Below, piece after piece: positions 21,616 to 30,188 of a stretch of DNA of 64,000 nucleotides. The stretch is from Gemmobacter nectariphilus DSM 15620. GTDB taxonomy: Bacteria; Pseudomonadota; Alphaproteobacteria; Rhodobacterales; Rhodobacteraceae. The notes beneath the pieces are model-generated. The model was not told the origin of the DNA and made no database searches. It saw only the letters and a program-made list of their open reading frames with translations. The DNA is taken from NCBI RefSeq assembly GCF_000429765.1, contig NZ_AUCM01000010.1, positions 116,181-180,180 on the forward strand, written 5' to 3'. Position numbers and translations under genes: made by a program. Within the stretch, counting starts at the first letter, position 1; each line of letters begins with the position of its first letter.

Positions 21616-22647
21616 TCAGGCCAGAAGATCGTTCACCATCGGAATGACCCGGCTGCCGTAAAGTTCAAGGCATTTCATCAGATCGGCATGGGACACCGGG
21701 CCGGTCGCATATTTCAGGTCGAACCGGCGGATGCCCAGCGTCTTGACGGTTGCCGCAATCTTGCGCGCAACCGTCTCGGGCGAGCCGACATAGAGCGAGC
21801 CATGTTTGACCTCTTGCAGGAAATGGTCCTTTGTCGTGGGCGACCAGCCGCGCTCGGCCCCGATGCGGCCGAAACTCTCGCGGTAGGCCGGCCAGAGAAT
21901 CTCGCGCGCGGCCTCGTCGGTGTCGGCGACAAAGCCCGGCGAATGGATGCCCACGGGCCGGACCGGGTTGCCGATCTGCGCGCAGGCCCGCTTGTAAAGG
22001 TCGATATAGGGCACGAACCGGCGCGGATCGCCGCCGATGATCGCCAGCATCAGCTGCAGGTCCTGACGCACGACGCGCACCACCGATTCCGGGCTGCCGC
22101 CGACACCGACCCAGACGGTCATCCCGTCGGGTCCCAGCGGCGGATAGACGCGCTGGTCCCTGAGCGGCGGGCGGTGCTGGCCTTGCCAGCTCAGCTGCGG
22201 ATTGCGCAAGACGCTGGCGAACAGGTCCAGCTTTTCCTCGAACAGAACGTCATAGTTCTGCATGTCATGGCCGAACAGCGGATAGCTTTCGGTAAAGCTG
22301 CCCCGGCCCAGGATCGGCTCGGCCCGCCCGTTCGACAGCGCGTTGAGCGTAGAAAACCGCTGGAACACCCGGATCGGATCGTCGGTCGACAGCACCGTCA
22401 CGGCCGTGCCCAGCTTGATCCGGCGGGTCTTGCCGGCGATGACCGCCAGCACGATTTCCGGGGCCGAGATCGCGAAATCAGGGCGATGATGTTCGCCAAG
22501 GCCGATGAAGTGGATGCCCAGATCATCGGCCAGCACCGCCTGATCGACGACGTCGCGCAGCACCTGATCCATGGGCAGAACCTGCCCCTGCGCATCCTTG
22601 GTCACATCGCCGAAGGTGTCGAGGCCCAGTTCCACCGTGGTCGTCAT
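21616..22647 (-). CDS. LLM-class (luciferase-like) flavin-dependent oxidoreductase
   Basis: This 343-residue protein has the bacterial-luciferase/F420-FMN TIM-barrel fold (VELGLDTFGDV ... FIGLGEHHRPDFAISAPEIVLA ... TAVTVLSTDDPIRVFQRFSTL ... GRGSFTESYPLFGHD). Such proteins bind reduced FMN or F420 and oxygenate or reduce small organics. The GRGSFTESYPLFG segment matches the subgroup often called CE1758-type FMN-dependent monooxygenases. The start at 22647 has an AGGAGAC site and avoids an upstream extension. The substrate is unknown. Confidence 0.88.
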   Translation of the reverse strand: MTTTVELGLDTFGDVTKDAQGQVLPMDQVLRDVVDQAVLADDLGIHFIGLGEHHRPDFAISAPEIVLAVIAGKTRRIKLGTAVTVLSTDDPIRVFQRFSTLNALSNGRAEPILGRGSFTESYPLFGHDMQNYDVLFEEKLDLFASVLRNPQLSWQGQHRPPLRDQRVYPPLGPDGMTVWVGVGGSPESVVRVVRQDLQLMLAIIGGDPRRFVPYIDLYKRACAQIGNPVRPVGIHSPGFVADTDEAAREILWPAYRESFGRIGAERGWSPTTKDHFLQEVKHGSLYVGSPETVARKIAATVKTLGIRRFDLKYATGPVSHADLMKCLELYGSRVIPMVNDLLA

Positions 22648-22742
22648 CGTGCGTCTCCTGCCGTTTGCTGGCCAGACCCTAAGCGCAGCAGCGCCTGTTC
22701 GCAAAGCCAAGACCGCACAGGGCCCTGTTCAGCCGCGCGCAG

Positions 22743-23075
22743 TCAGTCGGCGAGGCCCGGCTCGTCCAGCAAGGTGCGCCCGTCGCGGCTTTCGATCTCG
22801 ATCAGCCACAGGTCGGGGTCGCGGGCGCGCTGACGGGCCAGGGCCTCGTCGACGTCGCGCTCGTGCCCGTCGGCCAGCACCACCCAGGCGCGGGCCCCCG
22901 TCATCAGATCAAAGCTGCGCTGCCAGGCGGCCGCCGTGCCATCAAGCCGGGCGCATTTCACGATCACCGCGCCTGCGGTGGGATCGCCCTTGGCCGTCAC
23001 ATAGGCCGGAATGTCGGCCAGCCGCAGCCGGGCAAGATAGGCGCGGACCCAGAAATCGGCAGTCAGGCGGGTCAT
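22743..23075 (-). CDS. DUF1491 family protein
   Basis: This 110-residue protein matches DUF1491: it opens MTRLTADFWVRAYLARLRLADIPAYV, has KGDPTAGAVIVKCARLDG, and ends RDPDLWLIEIESRDGRTLLDEPGL. The family is almost limited to alphaproteobacteria and usually lies just after era. No function is established. Here the dispersed element (copy 5) separates it from era. Confidence 0.88.
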   Translation of the reverse strand: MTRLTADFWVRAYLARLRLADIPAYVTAKGDPTAGAVIVKCARLDGTAAAWQRSFDLMTGARAWVVLADGHERDVDEALARQRARDPDLWLIEIESRDGRTLLDEPGLAD

Positions 23076-23099
23076 GGGCGGCAGCCCGGCGATGGCGCG

Positions 23100-23168
23100 G
23101 GGCGGCAGGCGCCGGGGGGGCCGTCTGCCCCCCCGGTCCCCCCCGAGGGTATTTCAAAAAAGGCAAAT
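23100..23168 (+). repeat. Dispersed intergenic element, copy 5
   Basis: A GGGGGGGCCGTCTGCCCCCCC hairpin near 23114-23133 is followed by CCCCCCGAGGGTATTT and CAAAAAAGGCAAAT. It lies between DUF1491 and era. Confidence 0.7.
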
Positions 23169-23243
23169 GCGCGATGGCGCGGCAAGAGGCGTGCAGGGGC
23201 TGGACCGATTGCGGGGCCGCCCCTGGGGTCTTGGGCGCCGCGC

Positions 23244-24161
23244 CTATTCGCCATCGCGGAAATCGAGGCCCATTTCGGTGTAGCGCTCTGCCTCGTCCAG
23301 CCAGTCGGGGCGCACCTTGACGGTCAGGAACAGATGGACCGGGCGGCCAAGGAATTCCGCGATTTCCTGACGGGCTGCGGTCGAGACGGCCTTGATCGTT
23401 GCCCCCTTGGCACCCAGCAGGATGCCCTTGTGGCCATCGCGGGCAACATAGACGATCTGGTCGATGCGGGTGGAGCCATCGGGGCGGTCCTCCCACTTTT
23501 CGGTTTCGACCGTCAGCTGGTAGGGGATTTCCTCGTGCAGGCGCAGGGTCAGCTTTTCGCGGGTGATCTCGGCAGCGATCATCCGCATGGGCAGATCGGC
23601 GATCTGGTCCTCGGGGTAAAGCCAGGGGTGTTCGGGCAGCTGCGCGGCCAGCCAGTCGCGCAGATCCTCGACCCCGTAGCCGCGTTCGGCCGAGATCATG
23701 AAGGTCTTCACGAAGGGGTAGGCCGCGTTCATCTCCTCGGTCAGGGCGAGGAGGGTTTCGGCCTTGACGCGGTCGATCTTGTTGATCGCCAGGGCCACGG
23801 GCGTGGAGCGCGGCAGGCGGTCCTTGATCGTGTCGATGATCGCCTTGGCGCCTTCGGTCAGGCCGCGATGCGCCTCGATCAGCAGAACGACGATATCGGC
23901 ATCGGCTGCCCCGCCCCAGGCCGCCGCGACCATCGCTCGGTCCAGCCGGCGGCGCGGACGAAAGAGGCCGGGCGTGTCCACAAAGACGATCTGGGCATTG
24001 CCGGCCATGGCAACGCCCCGGATACGGGCGCGGGTGGTCTGCACCTTGTGGGTGACGATCGAGACCTTGGCACCGACCATCCGGTTGAGAAGGGTGGATT
24101 TTCCGGCATTGGGTTCGCCGATCAGGGCGACGAAGCCGGCGCGTTGGGGTTCTTCGGTCAT
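23244..24161 (-). CDS. era: GTPase Era
   Basis: Era is an essential GTPase that binds 16S rRNA and acts in 30S assembly. The 305-residue protein has G1 GEPNAGKS at 15-22, the DTPG switch (FVDTPGLF), NKID, and a C-terminal KH domain with the signature [21 protein letters not shown] 24161 is set by the ATGA overlap with the rnc stop; the longer frame upstream only shadows rnc. The order lepB-rnc-era is the common bacterial one. Confidence 0.98.
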   Translation of the reverse strand: MTEEPQRAGFVALIGEPNAGKSTLLNRMVGAKVSIVTHKVQTTRARIRGVAMAGNAQIVFVDTPGLFRPRRRLDRAMVAAAWGGAADADIVVLLIEAHRGLTEGAKAIIDTIKDRLPRSTPVALAINKIDRVKAETLLALTEEMNAAYPFVKTFMISAERGYGVEDLRDWLAAQLPEHPWLYPEDQIADLPMRMIAAEITREKLTLRLHEEIPYQLTVETEKWEDRPDGSTRIDQIVYVARDGHKGILLGAKGATIKAVSTAARQEIAEFLGRPVHLFLTVKVRPDWLDEAERYTEMGLDFRDGE

Positions 24162-24844
24162 GGCTGGGACTCCATGCGCGCCAGAAGCGCGCGGGCGGCG
24201 GCCTGTTCGGCCTGGCGTTTCGATCCGGCGGTGGCCTGATCCTGCTCGCCGGTGGACAGGCGAGCGGCGATGGTGAACACCGGCTGATGCGGCGGACCTT
24301 CGCGGGAAAGTTCGATGTAGCTGGGCGGCGGCAGGCCGCGGGCCTGCGCCCATTCCTGAAGCGCGGTCTTGGGATCGCGGGCATCGGCCTTGACCCGGCC
24401 CACCCGGTCGCCCCACAGGCGCAGGACCAGCGCCTTGGCGGCCTCGAAGCCGGCATCGCGGTAGACGGCGGCGATCACCGCCTCCATCGCATCGCCCAGC
24501 AGGGCCTCTTTGCGGCGCCCGCCCGACAGCATTTCCGACCGGCCAAGGCGCAGCACATCGCCAAGGCCAAGCTCGCGCGCGACCTCGGCGCAGGTTTCCT
24601 TGCGCACGAGAGCGTTGAAGCGGGGCGCCAGCTGACCTTCGGAGGCGGCCTTGTCGGCCATCAGCAGGGCCTCGGCCATCACCAGGCCAAGCACGCGATC
24701 GCCCAGAAATTCCAGCCGCTGGTTGTCGGGCCGGGCAGGCGTTGCGATGGACGGGTGGGTCAGGGCGCGCACCAGCAATTCGGGGCGCTGGAAACTGTGC
24801 CCCAGACGGCCCGCAAAGGCCTGAAGATCGCCCGAGAGCTTCAC
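24158..24844 (-). CDS. rnc: Ribonuclease III
   Basis: RNase III cleaves double-stranded RNA in rRNA processing and sRNA-controlled decay. The 228-residue protein has the nuclease signature [11 protein letters not shown] with E45 and D49, the second acidic site in [14 protein letters not shown], and a C-terminal dsRNA-binding domain (about 155-225). The start codon is GTG at 24844, overlapping the lepB stop as GTGA, and it overlaps era by four bases at its end. Confidence 0.98.
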   Translation of the reverse strand: MKLSGDLQAFAGRLGHSFQRPELLVRALTHPSIATPARPDNQRLEFLGDRVLGLVMAEALLMADKAASEGQLAPRFNALVRKETCAEVARELGLGDVLRLGRSEMLSGGRRKEALLGDAMEAVIAAVYRDAGFEAAKALVLRLWGDRVGRVKADARDPKTALQEWAQARGLPPPSYIELSREGPPHQPVFTIAARLSTGEQDQATAGSKRQAEQAAARALLARMESQP

Positions 24845-25629
24845 TCGACCGCCTTGAAGAAGCGGTCGGCGCGCCAGGTCCAGAAATAGAACAGCGAGCG
24901 GCCGGCAGAGGAGAACATGATGCGGTCAGCGCGGCCGATCAGATATTCGGCAGGAACGAACCCGACGCCGCCGACGGCACGGCTGAACCGGCTGTCCTGG
25001 CTGTTGTCGCGGTTGTCGCCCATGAAGAAGTAATGCCCCGCCGGCACGGTGAACACCGGAGTATCATCGCCAAAGCCGCCATCGGTGATGTTCAGCACAT
25101 CATGGGTGCGCCCGCCGGGCAGCGTTTCGGTGTAGCGCGATTTGGTGCAGAGGCCGCCCTGCCCCACCGGCGCATTCTCGCAGCGCGGCTCGTGGCCCAT
25201 GGGACCCTGGGGCTCATAGACCTCGTCGAAGGTGCCGGCCGGGGTCTGGGGGACCATCTCGCCGTTCAGGTAAAGAACGCCGCCCTTGACCTGGACGGTA
25301 TCGCCCGGCAGGCCGATCAGCCGCTTGATGAAGTCCGATCCGTTGACCGGATGGCGGAACACCACCACATCGCCGCGTTCGGGTTCCGAGGCGAACAGCC
25401 GGCCCGAGATCGGGCACAGGCCCATCGGGCAGGAATAGCGCGAATAGCCATAGGCCATCTTGTTGACGAACAGGAAATCGCCGATCAGCAGCGTGTCCTT
25501 CATGCTGCCCGAGGGGATCCAGAAGGGCTGGAAGAACAGCGTGCGGAACACGACGGCAATCGCCACGGCATAGACCACGGTCTTGACCGTTTCCCAGATG
25601 CCGTCCTTCTTTTGCGCCTTGTCTGCCAT
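24841..25629 (-). CDS. lepB: Signal peptidase I
   Basis: LepB removes signal peptides from exported proteins at the periplasmic face of the inner membrane. The 262-residue protein has one N-terminal helix (about 15-33), the nucleophile S42 in [10 protein letters not shown], the general base K102 in KRLIGLPGD, and the final [11 protein letters not shown] box. Four Cys residues (C67, C72 and two near [12 protein letters not shown]) could pair in the periplasmic insert. It is coupled to rnc through GTGA. Confidence 0.98.
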   Translation of the reverse strand: MADKAQKKDGIWETVKTVVYAVAIAVVFRTLFFQPFWIPSGSMKDTLLIGDFLFVNKMAYGYSRYSCPMGLCPISGRLFASEPERGDVVVFRHPVNGSDFIKRLIGLPGDTVQVKGGVLYLNGEMVPQTPAGTFDEVYEPQGPMGHEPRCENAPVGQGGLCTKSRYTETLPGGRTHDVLNITDGGFGDDTPVFTVPAGHYFFMGDNRDNSQDSRFSRAVGGVGFVPAEYLIGRADRIMFSSAGRSLFYFWTWRADRFFKAVE

Positions 25630-25680
25630 GATCCGCCTTTCCTGCTGACCGGGGCTACATGCGCGCCGACCGTCCCCCTG

Positions 25681-26094
25681 TCAAGGCGCGGGCGGGCCAA
25701 GGGGGCGGGCTTCGATCACCACAAAGGCCTGCGCCCAGGGGTGATCGTCGGTCAGCGAGACATGGATCACCGCTTCGTGTCCGGGCGGGGTCATGGCGGC
25801 CAGGCGCTCGGCCGCCCAGCCGGTGACCTGCATGACGGGCTGGCCGGTGCGCAGGTTGCTGACCGACATGTCGCGCCAGGCGATGCCCATGCGCAGCCCG
25901 GTGCCAAGCGCCTTGGAACAGGCCTCCTTGGCGGCCCAGCGTTTGGCATAGGTCGCGGCGGTTGCCTTGCGGCGCTCGGCCTTGCGCTGCTCTTCGGGGG
26001 TGAACACACGGTCGCGGAAGCGGTCACCGAAACGGTCCAGCACGCCGGCGATGCGCTCGATATTGGCAAGGTCGGTGCCGACGCCAAGGATCAT
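25681..26094 (-). CDS. acpS: Holo-[acyl-carrier-protein] synthase
   Basis: AcpS transfers 4'-phosphopantetheine from CoA to apo-ACP. The 137-residue protein shows the magnesium site [12 protein letters not shown] (D8) and [14 protein letters not shown] (the KE of the catalytic motif). The frame can start with TTG at 26097, but ATG 26094 giving MILGVGTD is the usual N-terminus. It lies between pdxJ and lepB, as in relatives. Confidence 0.97.
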   Translation of the reverse strand: MILGVGTDLANIERIAGVLDRFGDRFRDRVFTPEEQRKAERRKATAATYAKRWAAKEACSKALGTGLRMGIAWRDMSVSNLRTGQPVMQVTGWAAERLAAMTPPGHEAVIHVSLTDDHPWAQAFVVIEARPLGPPAP

Positions 26095-26152
26095 CAAGGC
26101 CGCTCCCCCGCCGCGCGCGGGACGGGGGCGGGCCGCAGACCGCGCCGGCGCC

Positions 26153-26908
26153 TCATGCCAGCGCGCTCCGTGCCTCGTCCATCAGGCGGCGCATTTCGGC
26201 GATGGCGGGCACAAGGCCGGTGAACACCGCCTCGGAGATCAGGAAATGGCCGATGTTCAGCTCGACCACCTCGGGCACGGCGGCAATCGGCTGCACGGTT
26301 TCAAAGTTCAGACCGTGGCCCATATGGACCTCAAGCCCCAGCGCCTGGGCAAGGGCGGCACCCGCCATCAGGTGGCGCAGTTCCTCGTCGCGTTCGGCGA
26401 TGCAGCCTTCGGCATGCAGGTCGCAATAATGCCCGGTGTGCAGCTCGACCACCGCCGCGCCGATACGGGCGGCGGATTCGATCTGCCGCACATCATGGCC
26501 GATGAACAGCGACACCCGCGCCCCTGCCTCGCGCAGCGGGGCGATGTAGTCGGCAAGGCGGGTCTCGTCGCCCGCGACATCAAGGCCGCCTTCGGTCGTG
26601 CGTTCCTCGCGCTTTTCGGGGACCACACAGACGGCATGGGGCCGATGGCGCAAGGCGATGGCCTGCATTTCGGCCGTGGCGGCCATCTCGAAATTCAGCG
26701 GAATGCGGATCGCGGCCATGATCCGTTCGATGTCGGAATCGATGATGTGGCGACGATCTTCGCGCAGATGGGCGGTGATTCCGTCGGCCCCCGCCTCTTG
26801 CGCCAGAATCGCGGCGCGCACCGGATCGGGATAGGCCCCGCCGCGCGCGTTGCGCAGGGTGGCCACATGGTCAATGTTGACGCCAAGGCGAAGGGGCTGG
26901 GCAGGCAT
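26153..26908 (-). CDS. pdxJ: Pyridoxine 5'-phosphate synthase
   Basis: PdxJ condenses 1-deoxyxylulose 5-phosphate with 3-amino-2-oxopropyl phosphate to make pyridoxine phosphate, the last ring-forming step of the long vitamin B6 pathway. The 251-residue TIM-barrel protein shows [60 protein letters not shown] and GHGLNFETV. It heads the pdxJ-acpS-lepB-rnc-era group. Confidence 0.98.
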   Translation of the reverse strand: MPAQPLRLGVNIDHVATLRNARGGAYPDPVRAAILAQEAGADGITAHLREDRRHIIDSDIERIMAAIRIPLNFEMAATAEMQAIALRHRPHAVCVVPEKREERTTEGGLDVAGDETRLADYIAPLREAGARVSLFIGHDVRQIESAARIGAAVVELHTGHYCDLHAEGCIAERDEELRHLMAGAALAQALGLEVHMGHGLNFETVQPIAAVPEVVELNIGHFLISEAVFTGLVPAIAEMRRLMDEARSALA

Positions 26909-27013
26909 GTCGGCGCTCCGTTCCGGTCTGAGGCAAACCTAGTCCGCCTGCCGGGGGAAGGGAACACCCCGAGCGGGGGTCATGGCACGGAAAACGGCGG
27001 CTTGACCCGGCTG

Positions 27014-27068
27014 TGGCAGGCGGGGGTTTCACCCCCGCACCCCCAGGGTATTTGCGGAAAGATGAAGC
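27014..27068 (+). repeat. Dispersed intergenic element, copy 6
   Basis: A CGGGGGTTTCACCCCCG hairpin (27021-27037) is followed by CACCCCCAGGGTATTT and GCGGAAAGATGAAG. It lies between pdxJ and the first tRNA-Gly gene; its tail differs from the AAGGCAAA type. Confidence 0.65.
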
Positions 27069-27095
27069 CCATGGCGCGGAACGGCCAGAAACGCG

Positions 27096-27119
27096 AACGA
27101 GCGCCCGAAGGCGCCCGTT
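27096..27119 (-). terminator. Hairpin after tRNA-Gly copy 1
   Basis: AACGAGCGCC and GGCGCCCGTT form a 10-bp stem with one mismatch and a CGAA/TTCG tetraloop, 7 bases after the CCA end. On the minus strand CGCGTTTC follows. It is the counterpart of the perfect hairpin after copy 2. Confidence 0.65.
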
Positions 27120-27126
27120 TCGTATT

Positions 27127-27201
27127 TGGAGCGGGCGATGAGATTCGAACTCACGACCCTTACCTTGGCAAGGTAATGCTCTACCCCTGAGCTACGCCCG
27201 C
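27127..27201 (-). tRNA. tRNA-Gly (anticodon GCC), copy 1
   Basis: A 75-base tRNA with encoded CCA: acceptor arm GCGGGCG/CGCCCGC, D-arm GCTCAGGGGTAGAGC, anticodon loop TTGCCAA (GCC, Gly), and T-arm with GTTCGAATC. Discriminator T. The mature sequence is identical to copy 2, 210 bases away. Confidence 0.97.
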
Positions 27202-27306
27202 ACTCCGTGAGGGGGTGATTAGCCGATGCCCACGGGGGCTGCAAGAGGCTTCTTCACCGATTTGTCGCAAATCTGGCAGGGCGGGACAGGAGGGGCCGGA
27301 AACGCG

Positions 27307-27330
27307 AACGGGCGCCCGAAGGCGCCCGTT
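27307..27330 (-). terminator. Hairpin after tRNA-Gly copy 2
   Basis: AACGGGCGCC and GGCGCCCGTT form a perfect 10-bp stem with a CGAA loop (TTCG on the minus strand), 6 bases after the CCA end, followed by CGCGTTTCC. It resembles a short intrinsic terminator for the tRNA. Confidence 0.7.
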
Positions 27331-27336
27331 TCGTAT

Positions 27337-27411
27337 TGGAGCGGGCGATGAGATTCGAACTCACGACCCTTACCTTGGCAAGGTAATGCTCTACCCCTGA
27401 GCTACGCCCGC
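27337..27411 (-). tRNA. tRNA-Gly (anticodon GCC), copy 2
   Basis: Identical in sequence to copy 1, with encoded CCA and the same ACTCCGTGAG leader sequence on its 5' side. The identical flanks and the similar terminator show a recent tandem duplication of the whole tRNA unit. Confidence 0.97.
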
Positions 27412-27577
27412 ACTCCGTGAGGCGGGTAACTAGCGGATGGTTCAGGGCATGGCAAGAGGGGGAATGCGGAATTTTGCAAATTCCCCCGGCACCGCAGATG
27501 GCCCCAGGACAAGACCGGCCAACCCTTTCTGGAAAAAGGGAAACGCAGTTGCGCCGCAGCCCCGGGGCCGCGCCGCG

Positions 27578-28801
27578 TCAGATCGTCCTGGGCCGCGACA
27601 TCAGCCAGATCAGCGCCCCGCCGGCCAGCACGAGGAACGGCACCATCGCCATGTTCACCGCCTCCCAGCCCGATTGCACGGAGCCGCCCGAGCAGTTCAT
27701 GAGCCCGCCCGAGGACAGCGATGCCATGGTCACGCCGCCAAAGACGATCAGGTCGTTGAGCCCCTGCATCCGGCCACGTTCGTAGGGCTCATAGGACGAG
27801 GCCAGCATGGTGGTCGCGCCGATGAAGCCGAAGTTCCAGCCCACGCCCAGCAGGATCAGCGCCAGGAAGAACTTTTCCAGCTCGACCCCGGTCATGGCCA
27901 CGGCACCTGCCCCGGCCAGAATCGCCAGCCCGATGGCAACCACCTTGTCTGCCCCGATCCGTGCAATGATATGCCCGGTGATGAACGACGGCGCATACAT
28001 GGCCAGAACATGCGCGGTCACCACATTCGCGGCATCCGAGGTTTCAAACCCGCAGCCGACGACGGCCAGCGGCGACGAGGTCATCACAAGGTTCATCAGC
28101 GCATAGGACACCGTCGCACAGATCACCGAGACGGCGATGACGGGGGTGCGCAACAGTTCCATCCGGGTGCGGCCCCGCGGGGCATTCGCGGACGGGGCCT
28201 TGGGCGTCGGAATGCGCAGGGCGGCAAACAGGAACATGCCCACCGCATTCAGCGCGATCACCGCCAGATAGGTGCCCAGGAACGGAAAGACAAAGGCCTG
28301 CGCGGTGATCTTGACCAGCTGCGGGCCGATCACCGCCGACAGCAGCCCCCCCGCCATCACCCACGAGATCGCCTTGGGCCGGAAGGCATCCGACGCGGTA
28401 TCGGCGGCGGCAAAGCGGTAGAAGCCCTGCGCGCTCATGTACATGCCGGTGAACAGGGCGCCCAGCACGAACAGCGGGAAATTCCCGATATAGAGCGCAA
28501 GAGCCCCGATCGCGGCCCCGATCATGCCGCCCACCGATCCGGCCACAAATCCCGTGCGGCGCCCGAATCGCTGCATCAGCGCCGACAGGGGCGTGGCCGA
28601 CAGCATCGAGCCCAGCACCGTGGCCGAGATCGGCAGCGTCGCCCAGCACGGGTTCGAGGCCAGCGACTGCCCCGCCAGACCCGCGATGGTGAAGATCATC
28701 GGCATCTGCGCGCCCAGAATGGCCTGGGCGGCGACAAGGACAAACACGTTGCGCCGGGCGATCCGGTCGTCGGGGGCGGGGGGGGCGTCGATCACGGTCA
28801 T
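27578..28801 (-). CDS. MFS transporter
   Basis: This 407-residue integral membrane protein is a major facilitator with about 12 helices. MFS traits include the loop 2-3 motif (LMQRFGRRTGF), a long central cytoplasmic loop (about 200-215, TPKAPSANAPRGRTR) and a second-half repeat (FITGHIIARIGADKV). ATG 28801 gives MTVIDAPPAPDDRIARRN; a TTG six bases earlier is less likely. No neighbour indicates the substrate. Confidence 0.9.
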   Translation of the reverse strand: MTVIDAPPAPDDRIARRNVFVLVAAQAILGAQMPMIFTIAGLAGQSLASNPCWATLPISATVLGSMLSATPLSALMQRFGRRTGFVAGSVGGMIGAAIGALALYIGNFPLFVLGALFTGMYMSAQGFYRFAAADTASDAFRPKAISWVMAGGLLSAVIGPQLVKITAQAFVFPFLGTYLAVIALNAVGMFLFAALRIPTPKAPSANAPRGRTRMELLRTPVIAVSVICATVSYALMNLVMTSSPLAVVGCGFETSDAANVVTAHVLAMYAPSFITGHIIARIGADKVVAIGLAILAGAGAVAMTGVELEKFFLALILLGVGWNFGFIGATTMLASSYEPYERGRMQGLNDLIVFGGVTMASLSSGGLMNCSGGSVQSGWEAVNMAMVPFLVLAGGALIWLMSRPRTI

Positions 28802-28844
28802 GCGCAAGTGCTAGGCTCATATTCGCGAAGCCGCAAGTGTGGCG

Positions 28845-30098
28845 TCAGGCGGCCAGCCGCCCCTGGTGCACCGGCCCGCGCATCGCCCTCAGGACCGCAG
28901 CCTCATGGGCCTTGAGCACGCGCCGCGCTGCGGACTGGCGCGACAGCGCGCCCAGCCGCGTCTCGCCGACCTGGCTGCGCAGATCGGCCGCCCTGATGTG
29001 ACCAAGCGCCGCCATGGCCATCGGACCCGGATGCAGGCTTTCGGCCAGCGCCCCATCGGCGATCAGCACATGATGATCGGGCAGCAGAAGATGGTGATAG
29101 CGGATCATGCGCCGCCCGATGTCGCGCAGCATGCCGACGCCATCCACCAGATCCTTGGCTGCGGCCAGAACCTCGGCTTCGCCAAACAGCAGTTCCACCT
29201 CGGGGCCGCCGATCAGCATCAGATGCTGGCGCGAGACCACAAGATCACGGCTGTTGCCCAGAACCCCGGCCAGAATGCGCACCGGCTCGGCCGCGCCGAC
29301 GGCCAGCGCGTCGGCCCCGCTTGTCCACAGGACCGGCTGCGGCCCGGCGTCCAGCGTGTCGACCAGATCGCCAGCGCGCAAGTCCTCGATCCGCGTCCAG
29401 CCGAGGGGCGTCGAAATCCGCGTTCCTGCCGCAAAACAGACCGGCGTGCCGTTGTTGAACCGGATCGCATAGACGCCATTGGGGTCGTTCGCATCGAATT
29501 CGTTGCTCGGATACTGCATCAGCGCCGATGCATTGCCCGATCCGGGCACGACATAATCGTTCGCCCCGCCATCGGTCATGCCGACCTGCGCGACCCCGGT
29601 ATAGCCGTTGGTCCACTGGATCTGCTGATAGATGAACTCGAGCTCGAAATTGCCGTTGCCGGTGTGCTGCAAGACCACCTGAAAGGTGTTGGTCCCCTGC
29701 CCGTTCGGGTTCTGATAGGCCCGCACGCCCAGCCATGTGATCGTGACCCGCTCATTCGCCGGATCGAGATCCCAGTAGATATTGTTGGTGCCCGTCGCGC
29801 TGCCCGAGGTGACGTTGATGTCCGTCCAGTAGGGGGCGATCGCCGGATAGCCCAGATTGGCGATGTTCGACGGCGTATAGGTCGTGACAGGGCCGGCAAA
29901 GGTGATCAGCCCGTTGGTGTTGATGTAGATCGAGGTATAGTTGTTGCCGAAGAAATTGATGCCCTGCGATCCGAAGACCGAGGTGATGTTCACCCGGACC
30001 GAGCCATCATCATAATTGCCCGCCGTCAGCTGTGAGCCGCGAAAACTGCCCTCGCCCACGCCCTGAGGACCACCCAACCCGGTGTTGATCGTTGCCAT
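28845..30098 (-). CDS. NIDO-like plus Hint-domain secreted protein
   Basis: This 417-residue protein joins an N-terminal nidogen-like (NIDO) domain of about 1-215 to a C-terminal Hint_2 domain. The NIDO part shows FGNNYTSIYINTNGLITF, YPAIAPYWTDIN and ITWLGVRAYQNPNGQGTNTFQ, which are typical of these adhesive modules. The Hint part starts at C221 (CFAAGTRISTPLGW) and includes VSRQHLMLIGG and YHHLLLPDHHVLIADG. There is no Sec signal, so type I secretion is plausible. Base composition matches the neighbours. It is likely a surface or matrix protein processed by its Hint domain; processing is inferred. Confidence 0.85.
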   Translation of the reverse strand: MATINTGLGGPQGVGEGSFRGSQLTAGNYDDGSVRVNITSVFGSQGINFFGNNYTSIYINTNGLITFAGPVTTYTPSNIANLGYPAIAPYWTDINVTSGSATGTNNIYWDLDPANERVTITWLGVRAYQNPNGQGTNTFQVVLQHTGNGNFELEFIYQQIQWTNGYTGVAQVGMTDGGANDYVVPGSGNASALMQYPSNEFDANDPNGVYAIRFNNGTPVCFAAGTRISTPLGWTRIEDLRAGDLVDTLDAGPQPVLWTSGADALAVGAAEPVRILAGVLGNSRDLVVSRQHLMLIGGPEVELLFGEAEVLAAAKDLVDGVGMLRDIGRRMIRYHHLLLPDHHVLIADGALAESLHPGPMAMAALGHIRAADLRSQVGETRLGALSRQSAARRVLKAHEAAVLRAMRGPVHQGRLAA

Positions 30099-30188
30099 AC
30101 CGATTATCTTTACTGCACGAGCCTTGACGCCGGTCTTTGTGCCGGATCCGGGAACAATAGTCGCGCAAATGTGGCGAAAATAGGGCGA

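Noticed and set aside
20293-22833. Open frame of 846 codons on the plus strand
   Set aside because: It is antisense to gdx, accA and the luciferase-like gene; composition is shadow-like (His, Arg, Gln rich).
27460-27577. Further copy of the dispersed element (CCCTTTCTGGAAAAAGGG)
   Set aside because: It forms a small palindrome but lacks the GGTATTT core and the order of parts, so it is not counted.
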